Part shown: in pieces, positions 55,085 to 64,000 of the stretch | Layout of the letters: every line of letters starts with the position of its first letter | Numbering within the stretch: the first letter of the stretch is position 1 | Assembly: GCF_915403165.1 (NCBI RefSeq) | Contig: NZ_OU659204.1 | Span: forward strand, 682,001-746,000 | Direction of reading: 5' to 3' | Length of the DNA: 64,000 nucleotides | From: Providencia alcalifaciens | GTDB lineage: Bacteria > Pseudomonadota > Gammaproteobacteria > Enterobacterales > Enterobacteriaceae | Made by a program: the position numbers and the translations under genes | Notes under the pieces: model-generated | What the model was told of the DNA's origin: nothing | Database searches by the model: none | Seen by the model: only the letters and a program-made list of their open reading frames with translations

Positions 55085-56992
55085 ATGGGTAAAATTATTG
55101 GTATCGATTTAGGTACAACTAACTCATGCGTTGCAATTATGGATGGCACTACTGCGCGTGTTCTTGAGAACAGCGAGGGTGATAGAACTACTCCTTCCAT
55201 CATTGCATATACACAAGATGGTGAAATTTTAGTTGGTCAGCCAGCAAAACGTCAGGCTGTCACTAACCCAGAAAATACATTATTTGCGATCAAACGTTTG
55301 ATCGGTCGTCGTTTCCAAGACGAAGAAGTTCAGCGTGATGTGTCTATCATGCCATACAAAATTGTAGCGGCTGATAACGGTGATGCATGGTTAGATGTGA
55401 AAGGCCAAAAAATGGCACCACCACAAGTTTCTGCTGAAGTTCTGAAAAAAATGAAGAAAACAGCGGAAGACTATCTGGGTGAGCCAGTGACTGAAGCAGT
55501 TATTACTGTTCCAGCTTACTTTAACGATGCTCAGCGTCAAGCAACCAAAGATGCAGGTCGTATCGCTGGTTTAGAAGTAAAACGTATCATCAACGAACCA
55601 ACAGCAGCAGCGCTGGCTTACGGTTTAGATAGAGAAATCGGCAACCGTACTATCGCGGTTTATGACTTAGGTGGTGGTACATTCGACTTATCAATCATTG
55701 AAATTGATGAAGTTGATGGTGAAAAAACGTATGAAGTTCTGGCAACCAACGGTGACACTCACTTAGGTGGTGAAGACTTCGATACTCGTTTAATCAACTA
55801 CTTAGTTGACGAGTTTAAGAAAGAACAAGGTGTTGATCTGCGTAACGATCCACTGGCAATGCAACGTCTGAAAGAGTCTGCTGAAAAAGCAAAAATTGAG
55901 CTGTCTTCTGCTCAACAAACTGACGTTAACCTGCCATACATCACTGCGGATGCGACAGGTCCAAAACACATGAATATCAAAGTGACTCGTGCAAAACTGG
56001 AGTCACTGGTAGAAGATTTAGTTAAGCGTTCTATGGAGCCAGTTAAAGTTGCTCTGCAAGACGCTGGTTTAAGCGTAGGCGACATCAACGACGTTATCTT
56101 AGTTGGTGGTCAGACTCGTATGCCAATGGTTCAAAAAGTCGTTGCTGATTTCTTCGGTAAAGAGCCACGTAAAGACGTGAACCCAGACGAAGCCGTTGCA
56201 ATGGGTGCAGCAGTACAAGGCGGTGTATTAGCGGGTGATGTTAAAGACGTTCTGTTACTAGACGTAACTCCACTGTCTTTAGGTATCGAAACCATGGGTG
56301 GCGTGATGACTTCGTTAATTTCGAAGAATACCACAATCCCAACTAAACACAGCCAAGTGTTCTCTACTGCGGAAGATAACCAAGCAGCCGTGACCATTCA
56401 CGTACTGCAAGGTGAGCGTAAACGTGCGGGTGATAACAAATCACTGGGTCAGTTTAACTTAGATGGTATTCAAGCAGCGCCACGCGGTATGCCGCAAATC
56501 GAAGTGACTTTTGACATCGATGCTGATGGTATCTTGCATGTTTCTGCGAAAGACAAAAACAGTGGTCGCGAGCAAAACATCACCATTAAGGCATCTTCTG
56601 GTCTGAATGACGAGGAAATCGAAAAAATGGTACGCGATGCAGAAGCTAACGCTGAAGCAGACCGTAAATTTGAAGAGTTAGTTCAGGTTCGCAACCAAGC
56701 AGACCAACTGATTCACGGTACTCGTAAACAAATCGAAGAAGCAGGTGACAAATTACCAGCTGAAGATAAAGCGAACATCGAAAAAGCAACTTCAGAGTTA
56801 GAAGCTGCTTCTAAAGGTGAAGATAAAGCTGAAATCGAAGCGAAAATCCAAGCGCTGGTAACGGCATCAGCGAAACTTCTGGAAATTGCACAGCAACAAG
56901 CTCAAGCGGGCACTGCAGGTGCAGAAGCGAAGAAAGATGACGATGTTGTTGATGCTGAATTCGAAGAAGTTAACGACAAAGACAAAAAATAA
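55085..56992 (+). CDS. dnaK: Chaperone DnaK (Hsp70)
   Basis: ATP-driven chaperone that works with DnaJ and GrpE on unfolded proteins and modulates sigma-32. It has 635 residues (638 in E. coli). The N-terminal ATPase domain shows [26 protein letters not shown] and [10 protein letters not shown]. The interdomain linker is [13 protein letters not shown], and the substrate-binding domain and lid follow. The C-terminus ends acidic-basic (EEVNDKDKK). GGAGG precedes the ATG. Confidence 0.99.
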   Translation: MGKIIGIDLGTTNSCVAIMDGTTARVLENSEGDRTTPSIIAYTQDGEILVGQPAKRQAVTNPENTLFAIKRLIGRRFQDEEVQRDVSIMPYKIVAADNGDAWLDVKGQKMAPPQVSAEVLKKMKKTAEDYLGEPVTEAVITVPAYFNDAQRQATKDAGRIAGLEVKRIINEPTAAALAYGLDREIGNRTIAVYDLGGGTFDLSIIEIDEVDGEKTYEVLATNGDTHLGGEDFDTRLINYLVDEFKKEQGVDLRNDPLAMQRLKESAEKAKIELSSAQQTDVNLPYITADATGPKHMNIKVTRAKLESLVEDLVKRSMEPVKVALQDAGLSVGDINDVILVGGQTRMPMVQKVVADFFGKEPRKDVNPDEAVAMGAAVQGGVLAGDVKDVLLLDVTPLSLGIETMGGVMTSLISKNTTIPTKHSQVFSTAEDNQAAVTIHVLQGERKRAGDNKSLGQFNLDGIQAAPRGMPQIEVTFDIDADGILHVSAKDKNSGREQNITIKASSGLNDEEIEKMVRDAEANAEADRKFEELVQVRNQADQLIHGTRKQIEEAGDKLPAEDKANIEKATSELEAASKGEDKAEIEAKIQALVTASAKLLEIAQQQAQAGTAGAEAKKDDDVVDAEFEEVNDKDKK

Positions 56993-57002
56993 GGCCCTTA
57001 GC

Positions 57003-57081
57003 GGGCGCAGTGACTATCGCAATAATGTTAAATAGTGACTGATACCGGACACGGGCGTTGAGGGAACTCTGCGCCCGTGTC
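57003..57081 (+). other. dnaK-dnaJ spacer with two competing hairpins
   Basis: The segment 57072-57081 pairs perfectly with 57048-57057 (10 bp). An overlapping segment, 57069-57076, pairs with 57003-57010 (8 bp, GC-rich). Only one can form at a time. Neither is followed by a T run. Confidence 0.55.
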
Positions 57082-57102
57082 TGCATGTTAAGGGAAAAAT
57101 AA

Positions 57103-58251
57103 ATGGCGAAAAGAGATTTTTATGAGGTTTTAGACCTCGAAAAAAATGCTTCAGAAAAAGACATCAAGCGAGCGTACAAGCGCTTAGCAATGAAATACCA
57201 TCCTGACCGCAATCAGGAAAACAAAGATGAATCTGAAGAGAAATTTAAAGAGATAAAAGAAGCTTACGAAATCCTGTCCGATGAGCAAAAACGTGCCGCT
57301 TACGACCAATATGGTCATGCCGCGTTTGAACAAGGCGGTATGGGTGGCGGCGGTGGATTCGGCGGCTTTGGTGGCGGCGACTTCAACAGTGATATTTTTG
57401 GTGACATCTTCGGTGACATCTTTGGTGGCGGTCGTCGTCAACAGCGCCCAAGCCGTGGTTCTGATCTGCAATACAACATGGAACTGACTCTTGAAGAAGC
57501 AGTCCGTGGAGTGACCAAAGAGATCCGTATTCCAACGCTCGAAAGCTGTGACGTGTGCCACGGTAGCGGTGCAAAACCAGGCACTAGCGCAGATACATGC
57601 CAAACCTGTCACGGTATGGGCCAAGTACACATGCGCCAAGGTTTCTTCTCGGTACAACAACCTTGTCCAACCTGTCATGGTCGCGGGAAAGTCATCAAAG
57701 ACCCATGCAACAAATGTCATGGTCAAGGTCGCGTTGAGAAATACAAAACCTTATCTGTTAAGATCCCAGCAGGGGTTGATACGGGTGACCGCGTTCGTTT
57801 ATCCGGTGAAGGTGAAGCCGGTGCGAATGGTGCACCAGCAGGGGATTTATTCGTTCAAATGCATGTTTTACCTCACGATATTTTTGAGCGTGATGGTAAT
57901 AACTTACATTGCGAAGTGCCAATCAACTTTGCAGCAGCAGCACTGGGCGGCGAAATTGAAGTCCCAACCCTTGATGGTCGCGTTAAACTGAAAATTCCTG
58001 CGGAAACCCAAACGGGCAAAACATTCCGTATGAAAGGTAAGGGCGTGAAGTCGGTACGTGGTGGTATACAAGGTGACTTAATGTGTCACATTGTTGTCGA
58101 AACCCCGGTCAAGCTGAATGAGAAACAAAAAGAGTTACTTAAAGAATTTGGTGAGTCATTAGGTGGCACGGGTGGCGAGAAAAATAGCCCACGTTCAAAA
58201 CGCTTTTTAGATGGCGTGAAAAAATTCTTTGATGACTTAACCAATAAATAA
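57103..58251 (+). CDS. dnaJ: Chaperone DnaJ (Hsp40)
   Basis: Co-chaperone that delivers substrates to DnaK and stimulates its ATPase. It has 382 residues (376 in E. coli). The J domain holds the HPD motif in MKYHPDRNQ, followed by a glycine/phenylalanine-rich stretch. Four zinc-binding repeats are seen: [24 protein letters not shown] and CNKCHGQG. It is 110 bases after dnaK and surely in the same operon. Confidence 0.98.
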   Translation: MAKRDFYEVLDLEKNASEKDIKRAYKRLAMKYHPDRNQENKDESEEKFKEIKEAYEILSDEQKRAAYDQYGHAAFEQGGMGGGGGFGGFGGGDFNSDIFGDIFGDIFGGGRRQQRPSRGSDLQYNMELTLEEAVRGVTKEIRIPTLESCDVCHGSGAKPGTSADTCQTCHGMGQVHMRQGFFSVQQPCPTCHGRGKVIKDPCNKCHGQGRVEKYKTLSVKIPAGVDTGDRVRLSGEGEAGANGAPAGDLFVQMHVLPHDIFERDGNNLHCEVPINFAAAALGGEIEVPTLDGRVKLKIPAETQTGKTFRMKGKGVKSVRGGIQGDLMCHIVVETPVKLNEKQKELLKEFGESLGGTGGEKNSPRSKRFLDGVKKFFDDLTNK

Positions 58252-58275
58252 TGGTTAATCGCTAAGTTAAAGATC

Positions 58276-58314
58276 ATGGCTGATCCAGTGAAATACTGAA
58301 TCAGCCATTTTTTT
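58276..58314 (+). terminator. Terminator of dnaKJ
   Basis: A 9-bp stem (arms 58276-58284 and 58300-58308) runs into a tract of Ts. It overlaps the last base or two of the converging amidohydrolase gene. Confidence 0.85.
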
Positions 58315-59713
58315 ATTTCACTGTTTCACCGCTAGCAACTACGGTTTTACGAACTTGATCCGCAAATTGCAGAGCTTCTTTCACAATCGCATTTTCATCA
58401 ACTGTGAGCACTTTGCGGTCTTCCATTAATAGATTCCCGTCCACAATAGTATGGCGCACATTAGAAGCATTTGCGCCGTAAACCAGTGCAGCATAAGGGC
58501 TATACATCGGTACCATATTTGGTGATTTTGTATCGACAACGATGATATCCGCCAATTTCCCCGCTTCTAAAGAACCTAACTTATCTTCCATGTGAATGGC
58601 TTTCGCGGAGCCTTTTGTCGCTAATTCAACGACGGTAATTGGAGGCATTGCAGCTCTATCTTTATTTTCGAGCTTATGAATTTTACCCACTAAATTTAGT
58701 TCGTTCATGGTCGTTAAGGTATTGCTGGACATCGGGCCATCGGTTCCTAAGCCCACACGAACCCCTTTCGCTAACATCGCAGTCACTGGAGCAACACCTT
58801 TGGCTGATTTGGTATTGGCACTGACATTATGAGCAACACCGACATCGTACTGTTTGAGTAGGTCGATATCCTTTTCATCAACCATAATGGCATGAGCGGC
58901 AATCACTTTGTTATTCAGGGCACCGATATCTGCCATATATTGAACCGGGCTTTTTCCGCCAGTACGTTTAGCAATTTCTTCTTGTTCTCGGTCGGTTTCT
59001 GCTAAGTGGATCATCACTGGAACATTAAGTTCTTGAGAAAGCTTAGCGATTTTCTGTAGATGCTCAGTGGTGTTGGTATAAGGTGCGTGAGGAGCAAAAG
59101 CTGGCGTAATGCGAGGGTGGTCTTTGTATTGGTTGATAAAATTCACGGCATAAGCGATACCTTCATCTGCATTTTTAGCATCAGCAACTGGGAATTTGAT
59201 CACAGATTCCCCAAGGATCGCACGCATACCAATTTTATCGACAGTTTTCGCAACCTCATCTTCGAAATAGTACATATCCACGTAAGTCGTGACGCCGCCT
59301 TTGAGCATCTCGACATTGGCTAAGTTAGCGCCTACTCGCACCATCTCGCGAGAAACCATCTTGCTCTCTAATGGGAAAATATAACGGTGTAAACGGTCAG
59401 GGACATCATCGGCAAGGGAACGAAATACGGTCATTGATGCGTGAGTATGGGTATTGATTAACCCAGGCATGACAATATCGCCATCAACATTTAGCTGTTT
59501 TTTAGCGGTATATTGCGTGGCAAGCTCAGGGCCGCCAACTGCGATAATTTTATTTTTATCAATAACAACGGTTCCATTCTCAATAACTTGATTATTGGCG
59601 TCCATTGTTAAAACGGTACCATCAACAATGATTAAATCCGCTGGAGTGGCGGCAAGTGCCGCGATAGGTGCTGCCATCATCGATATGGCAACGAGAGATC
59701 GGAGTAATGTCAT
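58313..59713 (-). CDS. Exported amidohydrolase (TRZ/ATZ/MtaD-like)
   Basis: Metal-dependent deaminase/hydrolase of 466 residues from the amidohydrolase superfamily. The first metal motif is NTHTHASMTVF, further metal ligands lie in APHAPYT, MIHLAETD and AAHAIMVD, and the last in LGTDGPMSSN. The closest known group is the 5-methylthioadenosine/S-adenosylhomocysteine deaminase-like family. Unusually, it has a signal peptide (LLRSLVAISMMAAPIAALAA), so it should work in the periplasm. I chose the ATG at 59713, just after GAGGT, over a TTG at 59731. The substrate is unknown. E. coli lacks this gene between dnaJ and nhaA. Confidence 0.85.
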   Translation of the reverse strand: MTLLRSLVAISMMAAPIAALAATPADLIIVDGTVLTMDANNQVIENGTVVIDKNKIIAVGGPELATQYTAKKQLNVDGDIVMPGLINTHTHASMTVFRSLADDVPDRLHRYIFPLESKMVSREMVRVGANLANVEMLKGGVTTYVDMYYFEDEVAKTVDKIGMRAILGESVIKFPVADAKNADEGIAYAVNFINQYKDHPRITPAFAPHAPYTNTTEHLQKIAKLSQELNVPVMIHLAETDREQEEIAKRTGGKSPVQYMADIGALNNKVIAAHAIMVDEKDIDLLKQYDVGVAHNVSANTKSAKGVAPVTAMLAKGVRVGLGTDGPMSSNTLTTMNELNLVGKIHKLENKDRAAMPPITVVELATKGSAKAIHMEDKLGSLEAGKLADIIVVDTKSPNMVPMYSPYAALVYGANASNVRHTIVDGNLLMEDRKVLTVDENAIVKEALQFADQVRKTVVASGETVK

Positions 59714-59817
59714 TCTTACCTCATGACTCAATGAAAAATAGGGCTAAAAGTTACTAGTATTAAATATTATGGGTATCAAATATAGGACGTAAAACTCATA
59801 TTCTAAGCACCACTATC

Positions 59818-60666
59818 TTAACTGGATAGTTTCGCCAGTAACACCCCAAGTAAAATCACAACACAGGCAAGCACACGCATTGCGTTAAATTTCTCTTTGA
59901 GAAAGACAATGGAAAGAAACATAGCAAAAAGGACGCTAGTTTCACGAATAGCGGCAACGAGTACGATTGGTGCTTGGCTCATTGCCCAGATTGCAATGCC
60001 ATAACTAATTAGCTGCATCAACCCGCCAAGCAAGCCTGAGCGCCAATATTGCCTAAACCCGTGGAGTAGCGAACTTTTGTATTTCATCACTCCGGGGATG
60101 GCGAGTACCGCGCCATTTAATAAAAACAGCCATAGGGTATAAACAACCGGATCTTGGCTGGCTCTAGCACCATATCCATCTGAGAGGGTATAACAAGCCG
60201 TAAAAAAGGCGGTGCACAGTGCAAAAATAAGCGCTTTACCTTTGATATTCAAAGTGAATTTTCGACCTGCAAACGCGATGGCTACCACGCCTGAAATGAT
60301 GAAAATAATCCCTACAAAACTCATAAATGGTAAGGATTCATTGAATAAAACAATACTTAATAACGCGGTGATTAACGGGGCTGAGCCGCGAGAAATAGGG
60401 TAAATCTGGCTGAGATCGCCATGGTTATAAGCTTGGCTGAGAAAATAGATATAACCGATGTGAAATAATACTGACAAAGCTAGCCATGGGACGGCATCTG
60501 GAGACGGTAGCCCAAACCAAAAGAGGGCTGGAATAGTTAAAATCCCAGAAAAAACGGCAATCATCACCAAACCAAAGAAGCGGTCATTACCAAATTTAAC
60601 CAGAGCATTCCAACTGGCATGGCAAAACGCGGCAAACAGCACAGAAAGCAGAACGTATAGGGACAT
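59818..60666 (-). CDS. EamA/DMT-family transporter
   Basis: Inner-membrane protein of 282 residues with ten hydrophobic segments, arranged as two EamA repeats (about residues 1-135 and 145-282). Repeat landmarks are ISRGSAPLITALLSIVLFNE and AAIRETSVLFAMFLSIVFLKE (in part), each preceding a hydrophobic helix. Members export or import small metabolites; nothing here shows which. It lies on the same strand as the amidohydrolase, 104 bases away, and is divergent from nhaA. Confidence 0.85.
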   Translation of the reverse strand: MSLYVLLSVLFAAFCHASWNALVKFGNDRFFGLVMIAVFSGILTIPALFWFGLPSPDAVPWLALSVLFHIGYIYFLSQAYNHGDLSQIYPISRGSAPLITALLSIVLFNESLPFMSFVGIIFIISGVVAIAFAGRKFTLNIKGKALIFALCTAFFTACYTLSDGYGARASQDPVVYTLWLFLLNGAVLAIPGVMKYKSSLLHGFRQYWRSGLLGGLMQLISYGIAIWAMSQAPIVLVAAIRETSVLFAMFLSIVFLKEKFNAMRVLACVVILLGVLLAKLSS

Positions 60667-61060
60667 AATAGTGAGAGACAGTGATTGCCTAAGAGTGTAT
60701 CGAGTATCACATAAAGCGTCTTTTTTATGAAGTGGCGCACAAGAAAGAGAGGGTGGGGTTTTTTATTTTTGCGAAGGGCTTCGAAAATAAAAAAATAAAC
60801 GATTTTTTTGACTATCTGTAAAGGCCACTTTTCATTAGTCTCTAAAAAAGTTGAACTTTTAAAGCGCTTTACCCAGTAAATTTATTGTTGGTTTTTAGAA
60901 TAGTTGCCTATAGTTAAATTAACGATTTATTATCATTCGTCGTGATCTCGATTGCTAAATATTCGGAAATTACGATCATTAATGGATAAATAAACGATTT
61001 TTTACGAATTAATGATTATCATAATATTAACATTCAAAAATATTTTTTGAGGTTATTCAT
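60667..61060. other. Divergent region before nhaA
   Basis: A 394-base, very A+T-rich gap holding promoters of nhaA and the EamA gene. An imperfect hairpin centred on GCGAAGGGCTTCG lies near 60751-60795. I see no gene and could not place the NhaR site with confidence. Confidence 0.4.
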
Positions 61061-62248
61061 ATGACAGCAATTATTCGTAAATTTTTAAAGTTAGAAGCAG
61101 CAGGAGGGCTACTCCTAATTATTGCTGCCATTGTCGCTTTAATAATGGCTAATACGCCATTACAGGGAGCCTATCAGCAATTTTTAGATATTCCGGTAGC
61201 CATTAAAATCTCAACATTTGAATTAGATAAGCCTCTGATTCTATGGATTAATGATTTCTTAATGGCCGTGTTTTTCCTGGTTGTTGGTTTAGAGGTAAAG
61301 CGCGAGTTATTAGAAGGATCTCTTGCGGGGCGTGATAAAGCGATATTTCCAGCAATTGCGGCTGTGGGTGGAATGATTGCACCAGCGTTAGTTTACTTAG
61401 CGTTTAATGGTGCAGACGATATTACTCGTCAAGGTTGGGCTATCCCTGCAGCAACAGATATTGCGTTTGCGTTGGGTGTGATGGCGTTATTAGGTAAGCG
61501 AGTTCCTACCGAACTAAAAGTATTTTTATTGGCATTAGCAATCATTGATGACCTTGGTGTTATTGTGATTATTGCCTTTTTCTATACCAGCTCAGTTTCT
61601 GTAGTCGCATTGAGTTTAGCTGCACTGTGTGTGGCAATACTCTGTCTAATGAACTGGAGACGAGTTGAAAACACCGCAGCTTACTTGGTAATAGGCCTAA
61701 TTTTGTGGGTTTGTATTTTGAAATCAGGTGTTCATGCCACTCTGGCCGGAGTGATTGTTGGTTTCTTAATTCCATTAAGAGGGACTAATAATACCAAACC
61801 GTCAGAAGAATTAGAGCATGTGCTGCACCCTTGGGTTGTTTATCTTATTTTGCCTATCTTTGCATTTGCAAATTCAGGTGTACAACTCAATGGCGTCACC
61901 CTTGATGGCTTAATGAGCCCATTACCACTTGGCGTTGCAGCGGGCTTGATACTGGGCAAACCAGTCGGTATTTTCTTATTTAGTTGGATTTCGGTAAAAG
62001 TAGGGTTGGCTAAATTGCCTGCATCGATTAACTTGAAGCAAGTGTTTGCTGTTTCTGTGCTTTGTGGGATCGGTTTTACTATGTCTATTTTTATCACAGG
62101 CCTCGCTTTTGAAGGGCTTGATGAAGTGTATAGTACCTACTCGAGACTGGGTATTTTAATCGGTTCAACAACCGCTGCATTGTTAGGGTACTTTATGTTA
62201 AGGGTAGTGTTACCGAAACCAAAAGTTTCGCACAGCGATGCACAATAA
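61061..62248 (+). CDS. nhaA: Na+/H+ antiporter NhaA
   Basis: Electrogenic inner-membrane antiporter that exports Na+ or Li+ in exchange for two protons, giving salt and alkali tolerance. It has 395 residues with about twelve membrane segments. The paired ion-binding aspartates lie in [10 protein letters not shown], and the conserved [11 protein letters not shown] is also present. It precedes its regulator nhaR by 190 bases, as in E. coli. Confidence 0.97.
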   Translation: MTAIIRKFLKLEAAGGLLLIIAAIVALIMANTPLQGAYQQFLDIPVAIKISTFELDKPLILWINDFLMAVFFLVVGLEVKRELLEGSLAGRDKAIFPAIAAVGGMIAPALVYLAFNGADDITRQGWAIPAATDIAFALGVMALLGKRVPTELKVFLLALAIIDDLGVIVIIAFFYTSSVSVVALSLAALCVAILCLMNWRRVENTAAYLVIGLILWVCILKSGVHATLAGVIVGFLIPLRGTNNTKPSEELEHVLHPWVVYLILPIFAFANSGVQLNGVTLDGLMSPLPLGVAAGLILGKPVGIFLFSWISVKVGLAKLPASINLKQVFAVSVLCGIGFTMSIFITGLAFEGLDEVYSTYSRLGILIGSTTAALLGYFMLRVVLPKPKVSHSDAQ

Positions 62249-62438
62249 ACATAATAGACGTAATTATTAGTAAGAATTTTCGAGTTAATCTTCTATGATA
62301 TGCCCGCGGTATGTGTTGCATACTGCGGGTATTTTAACTTATAACTCCCGATTACGGGGTACGGGTAAAGCGTATGGTCAGTATGTACCGAGGTCATTAT
62401 GTACTACGGTCATTATTGGCGATACAAAAGGAATCGAT

Positions 62439-63362
62439 ATGCGGGTTTCACATCTTAATTTTAACCACCTTTACTATTTTTGGCATGTTTGCAAAGAAGG
62501 CTCTGTTGTCGGTGCCGCTGAGGCTCTTTACCTGACTCCACAGACAATTACTGGGCAGATTAAAGCACTCGAAGAACGGTTAGGTGGCAAATTATTTAAA
62601 CGCCAAGGTCGAGGGCTAGTGCCTTCTGAGCTGGGACAACTGATTTTTCGTTATGCTGACAAAATGTTTATGCTCAGCCAAGAAATGCTGGATATCGTCA
62701 ACTACAGTCGAGAATCTAATCTGCTGTTTGATGTGGGGGTGGCTGACGCATTATCGAAACGTTTAGTCAGTCGTGTACTAGAAACAGCAGTTGTAGAACA
62801 TGAGCAAATTCATTTACGTTGCTTTGAATCGACTCATGAGCTGTTACTGGAGCAATTAAGTCAGCACAAGCTGGATATGATTTTATCGGATTGCCCTGTG
62901 GACTCTTCACAGCAAGAGGGGTTGTTCTCCGTTAAATTAGGCGAATGCAGCGTCAGTTTTTTCTGCCGTCAGCCAGTACCGAAGAAACCATTTCCTGAAT
63001 GTCTAGAGGAGCGTAGGTTATTAATTCCGGGGCGTCGCTCGATGCTTGGCCGCCATTTATTAACATGGATCCGTAATAAAAACCTGCAAGTTGAAGTACT
63101 CGGTGAATTTGATGATGCAGCATTAATGAAAGCATTCGGGATGTATCATAATGCAATTTTTGTGGCACCATCTTTATATGCAAAAGATATTTTTGCTGAT
63201 AATGAAGTGCAAGAAATTGGCCGCTTAGATAGCGTTAAAGAAGAGTATTACGTGATTTTTGCGGAAAGAATGATCCAGCACCCAGCAGTACAACGTGTCT
63301 GTAACAAAGATTTTTCTGAGTTATTTTCAGCGCCGTTCGATAATTTAGAACAGAAAGTTTAG
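62439..63362 (+). CDS. nhaR: LysR-type activator NhaR
   Basis: LysR-family regulator that activates nhaA in response to Na+. It has 307 residues (301 in E. coli). The N-terminal winged helix-turn-helix runs from [18 protein letters not shown] through [18 protein letters not shown] (in part), and the effector domain follows. The ATG at 62439 has AAAGGA upstream and gives the known N-terminus; an in-frame ATG at 62295 adds 48 unmatched residues. Confidence 0.96.
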   Translation: MRVSHLNFNHLYYFWHVCKEGSVVGAAEALYLTPQTITGQIKALEERLGGKLFKRQGRGLVPSELGQLIFRYADKMFMLSQEMLDIVNYSRESNLLFDVGVADALSKRLVSRVLETAVVEHEQIHLRCFESTHELLLEQLSQHKLDMILSDCPVDSSQQEGLFSVKLGECSVSFFCRQPVPKKPFPECLEERRLLIPGRRSMLGRHLLTWIRNKNLQVEVLGEFDDAALMKAFGMYHNAIFVAPSLYAKDIFADNEVQEIGRLDSVKEEYYVIFAERMIQHPAVQRVCNKDFSELFSAPFDNLEQKV

Positions 63363-63394
63363 AACCAAAAGTGTAAGGCAAGAAATTAGCAGAC

Positions 63395-63422
63395 AAAAAA
63401 ACCGGCCTAAGCCGGTTTTTTA
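63395..63422. terminator. Bidirectional terminator between nhaR and rpsT
   Basis: ACCGGC and GCCGGT (63401-63406 and 63411-63416) form a short GC stem flanked by A and T runs. It can end both converging genes. Confidence 0.9.
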
Positions 63423-63438
63423 TAATCAAGAAGCGAAA

Positions 63439-63699
63439 TTACATTGCTTTGATTTGAGCAACTAAGTTAGCTTTATGACGTGCAGCTTTGTTTTTGTGGA
63501 TCAGGCCTTTGCTAGCGTGGCGATCAACAAGAGGTTGCATGTCATTGAATGCTTTCTGAGCAGCTTCTTTATCGCCTGCAGCGATAGCAAGGTAAACTTT
63601 CTTAATAAAAGTACGTACCATAGAGCGACGGCTAGCGTTGTGCTGGCGACGTTTCTCTGATTGAACGGCACGTTTCTTAGCTGATTTGATATTAGCCAA
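63439..63699 (-). CDS. rpsT: 30S ribosomal protein S20
   Basis: Small basic ribosomal protein (86 residues, 87 in E. coli) that binds 16S rRNA early in assembly. The N-terminus [15 protein letters not shown] and the block [14 protein letters not shown] are diagnostic. It starts with TTG, as in E. coli, where the weak start takes part in control of rpsT translation by S20. Two promoters lie upstream, matching the E. coli arrangement. Confidence 0.98.
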   Translation of the reverse strand: MANIKSAKKRAVQSEKRRQHNASRRSMVRTFIKKVYLAIAAGDKEAAQKAFNDMQPLVDRHASKGLIHKNKAARHKANLVAQIKAM

Positions 63700-63717
63700 G
63701 GTCCAACTCCCAAATGT

Positions 63718-63745
63718 ATTCTATTGAGGACAATTTAAAGGTCAA
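63718..63745 (-). promoter_or_regulatory. rpsT promoter P2
   Basis: On the minus strand TTGACC (63740-63745) and TAGAAT (63718-63723) are spaced by 16 bases. Confidence 0.6.
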
Positions 63746-63747
63746 GG

Positions 63748-63776
63748 AATATGCCCTTTCGCCCTTCATTTGTCAA
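63748..63776 (-). promoter_or_regulatory. rpsT promoter P1
   Basis: On the minus strand TTGACA (63771-63776) and CATATT (63748-63753) are spaced by 17 bases. The sequence from 63777 to the window end is A+T rich and shows no gene I can support. Confidence 0.7.
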
Positions 63777-64000
63777 TGGATTTGTGCAAATAAACATCGT
63801 GTACTTCGATGCCAATGCGTTGTGAATGGTGCAAGATTCTACCAGCAAATATCAGAAGAATACAGATCTGAGCGCGAAAAAAAGCATAATTGATAGAAGA
63901 TATTTTAAATCATTTTTCAGAAAAATTTTTTTTAGTGATATCAAACGTTCATCAAGATGAAATTGAATTATAACTAGAGTGTTTTTTGTACACTTGGGTT

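Noticed and set aside
62295..62438. 48-residue N-terminal extension of nhaR
   Set aside because: Unrelated to LysR proteins, while the ATG at 62439 has a good ribosome-binding site and the family N-terminus.

Overview
The window looks like chromosome of a Morganellaceae member (Enterobacterales), most likely Providencia or a close relative. The evidence is the conserved gene order deoCABD ... smp-serB-radA-nadR-ettA-slt-trpR-yjjX-gpmB-rob-creA-arcA-thrLABC-yaaA-talB-mog-satP-dnaKJ-nhaAR-rpsT, which matches the E. coli arc around the end and start of its map. The sequence is fairly A+T rich and the proteins are close to, but clearly different from, their E. coli counterparts. The species is inferred from layout and sequence recall; no database was searched.

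Layout. 1-5936: a truncated CNT nucleoside transporter and the deoCABD nucleoside-salvage genes, with two CRP sites upstream of deoC. 5952-9145: a GNAT acetyltransferase and two A+T-rich orphan genes. 9163-19074: a Fus/PqqL-type protein-import locus with an M16 protease, an ABC exporter-like protein, a TonB-dependent receptor with a signalling domain, a FecR/FecI pair and a private TonB; two Fur-box-like sites lie in it. 19088-31533: the core block smp to creA. 31576-32664: an Abi_2/HEPN defence gene, preceded by what looks like a short RNA gene with its own promoter and terminator, sitting where E. coli has creBCD. 32779-39523: arcA and the thr operon with its attenuator. 39534-49605: three small secreted-protein genes, two of them glycine-repeat proteins, followed by the complete cusRS/cusCFBA copper-silver efflux locus. 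49692-53313: yghZ-like reductase, yaaA and talB. 53489-63776: mog, satP, dnaKJ, an exported amidohydrolase, an EamA transporter, nhaAR and rpsT.

How they work together. The deo genes degrade the nucleosides brought in by the transporter. The Fus-like genes probably form one iron-starvation module: Fur is inferred to control the divergent fecI-like/tonB region, and the receptor would signal through FecR to the FecI sigma factor. CusRS drives cusCFBA through a CusR box that fits the known consensus. thrLABC is controlled by Thr/Ile-codon attenuation, trpR by a likely autogenous operator, arcA by a likely FNR site and dnaKJ by two sigma-32 promoters.

Repeats and hunting ground. Four ERIC-type repeats were seen: one inverted between serB and radA, and three in tandem before talB. 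The strongest leads for undescribed biology are the Abi gene with its upstream RNA unit, the Fus locus with its own sigma/anti-sigma switch, the secreted glycine-repeat proteins beside cus, and the two orphan genes at 6640-9087.
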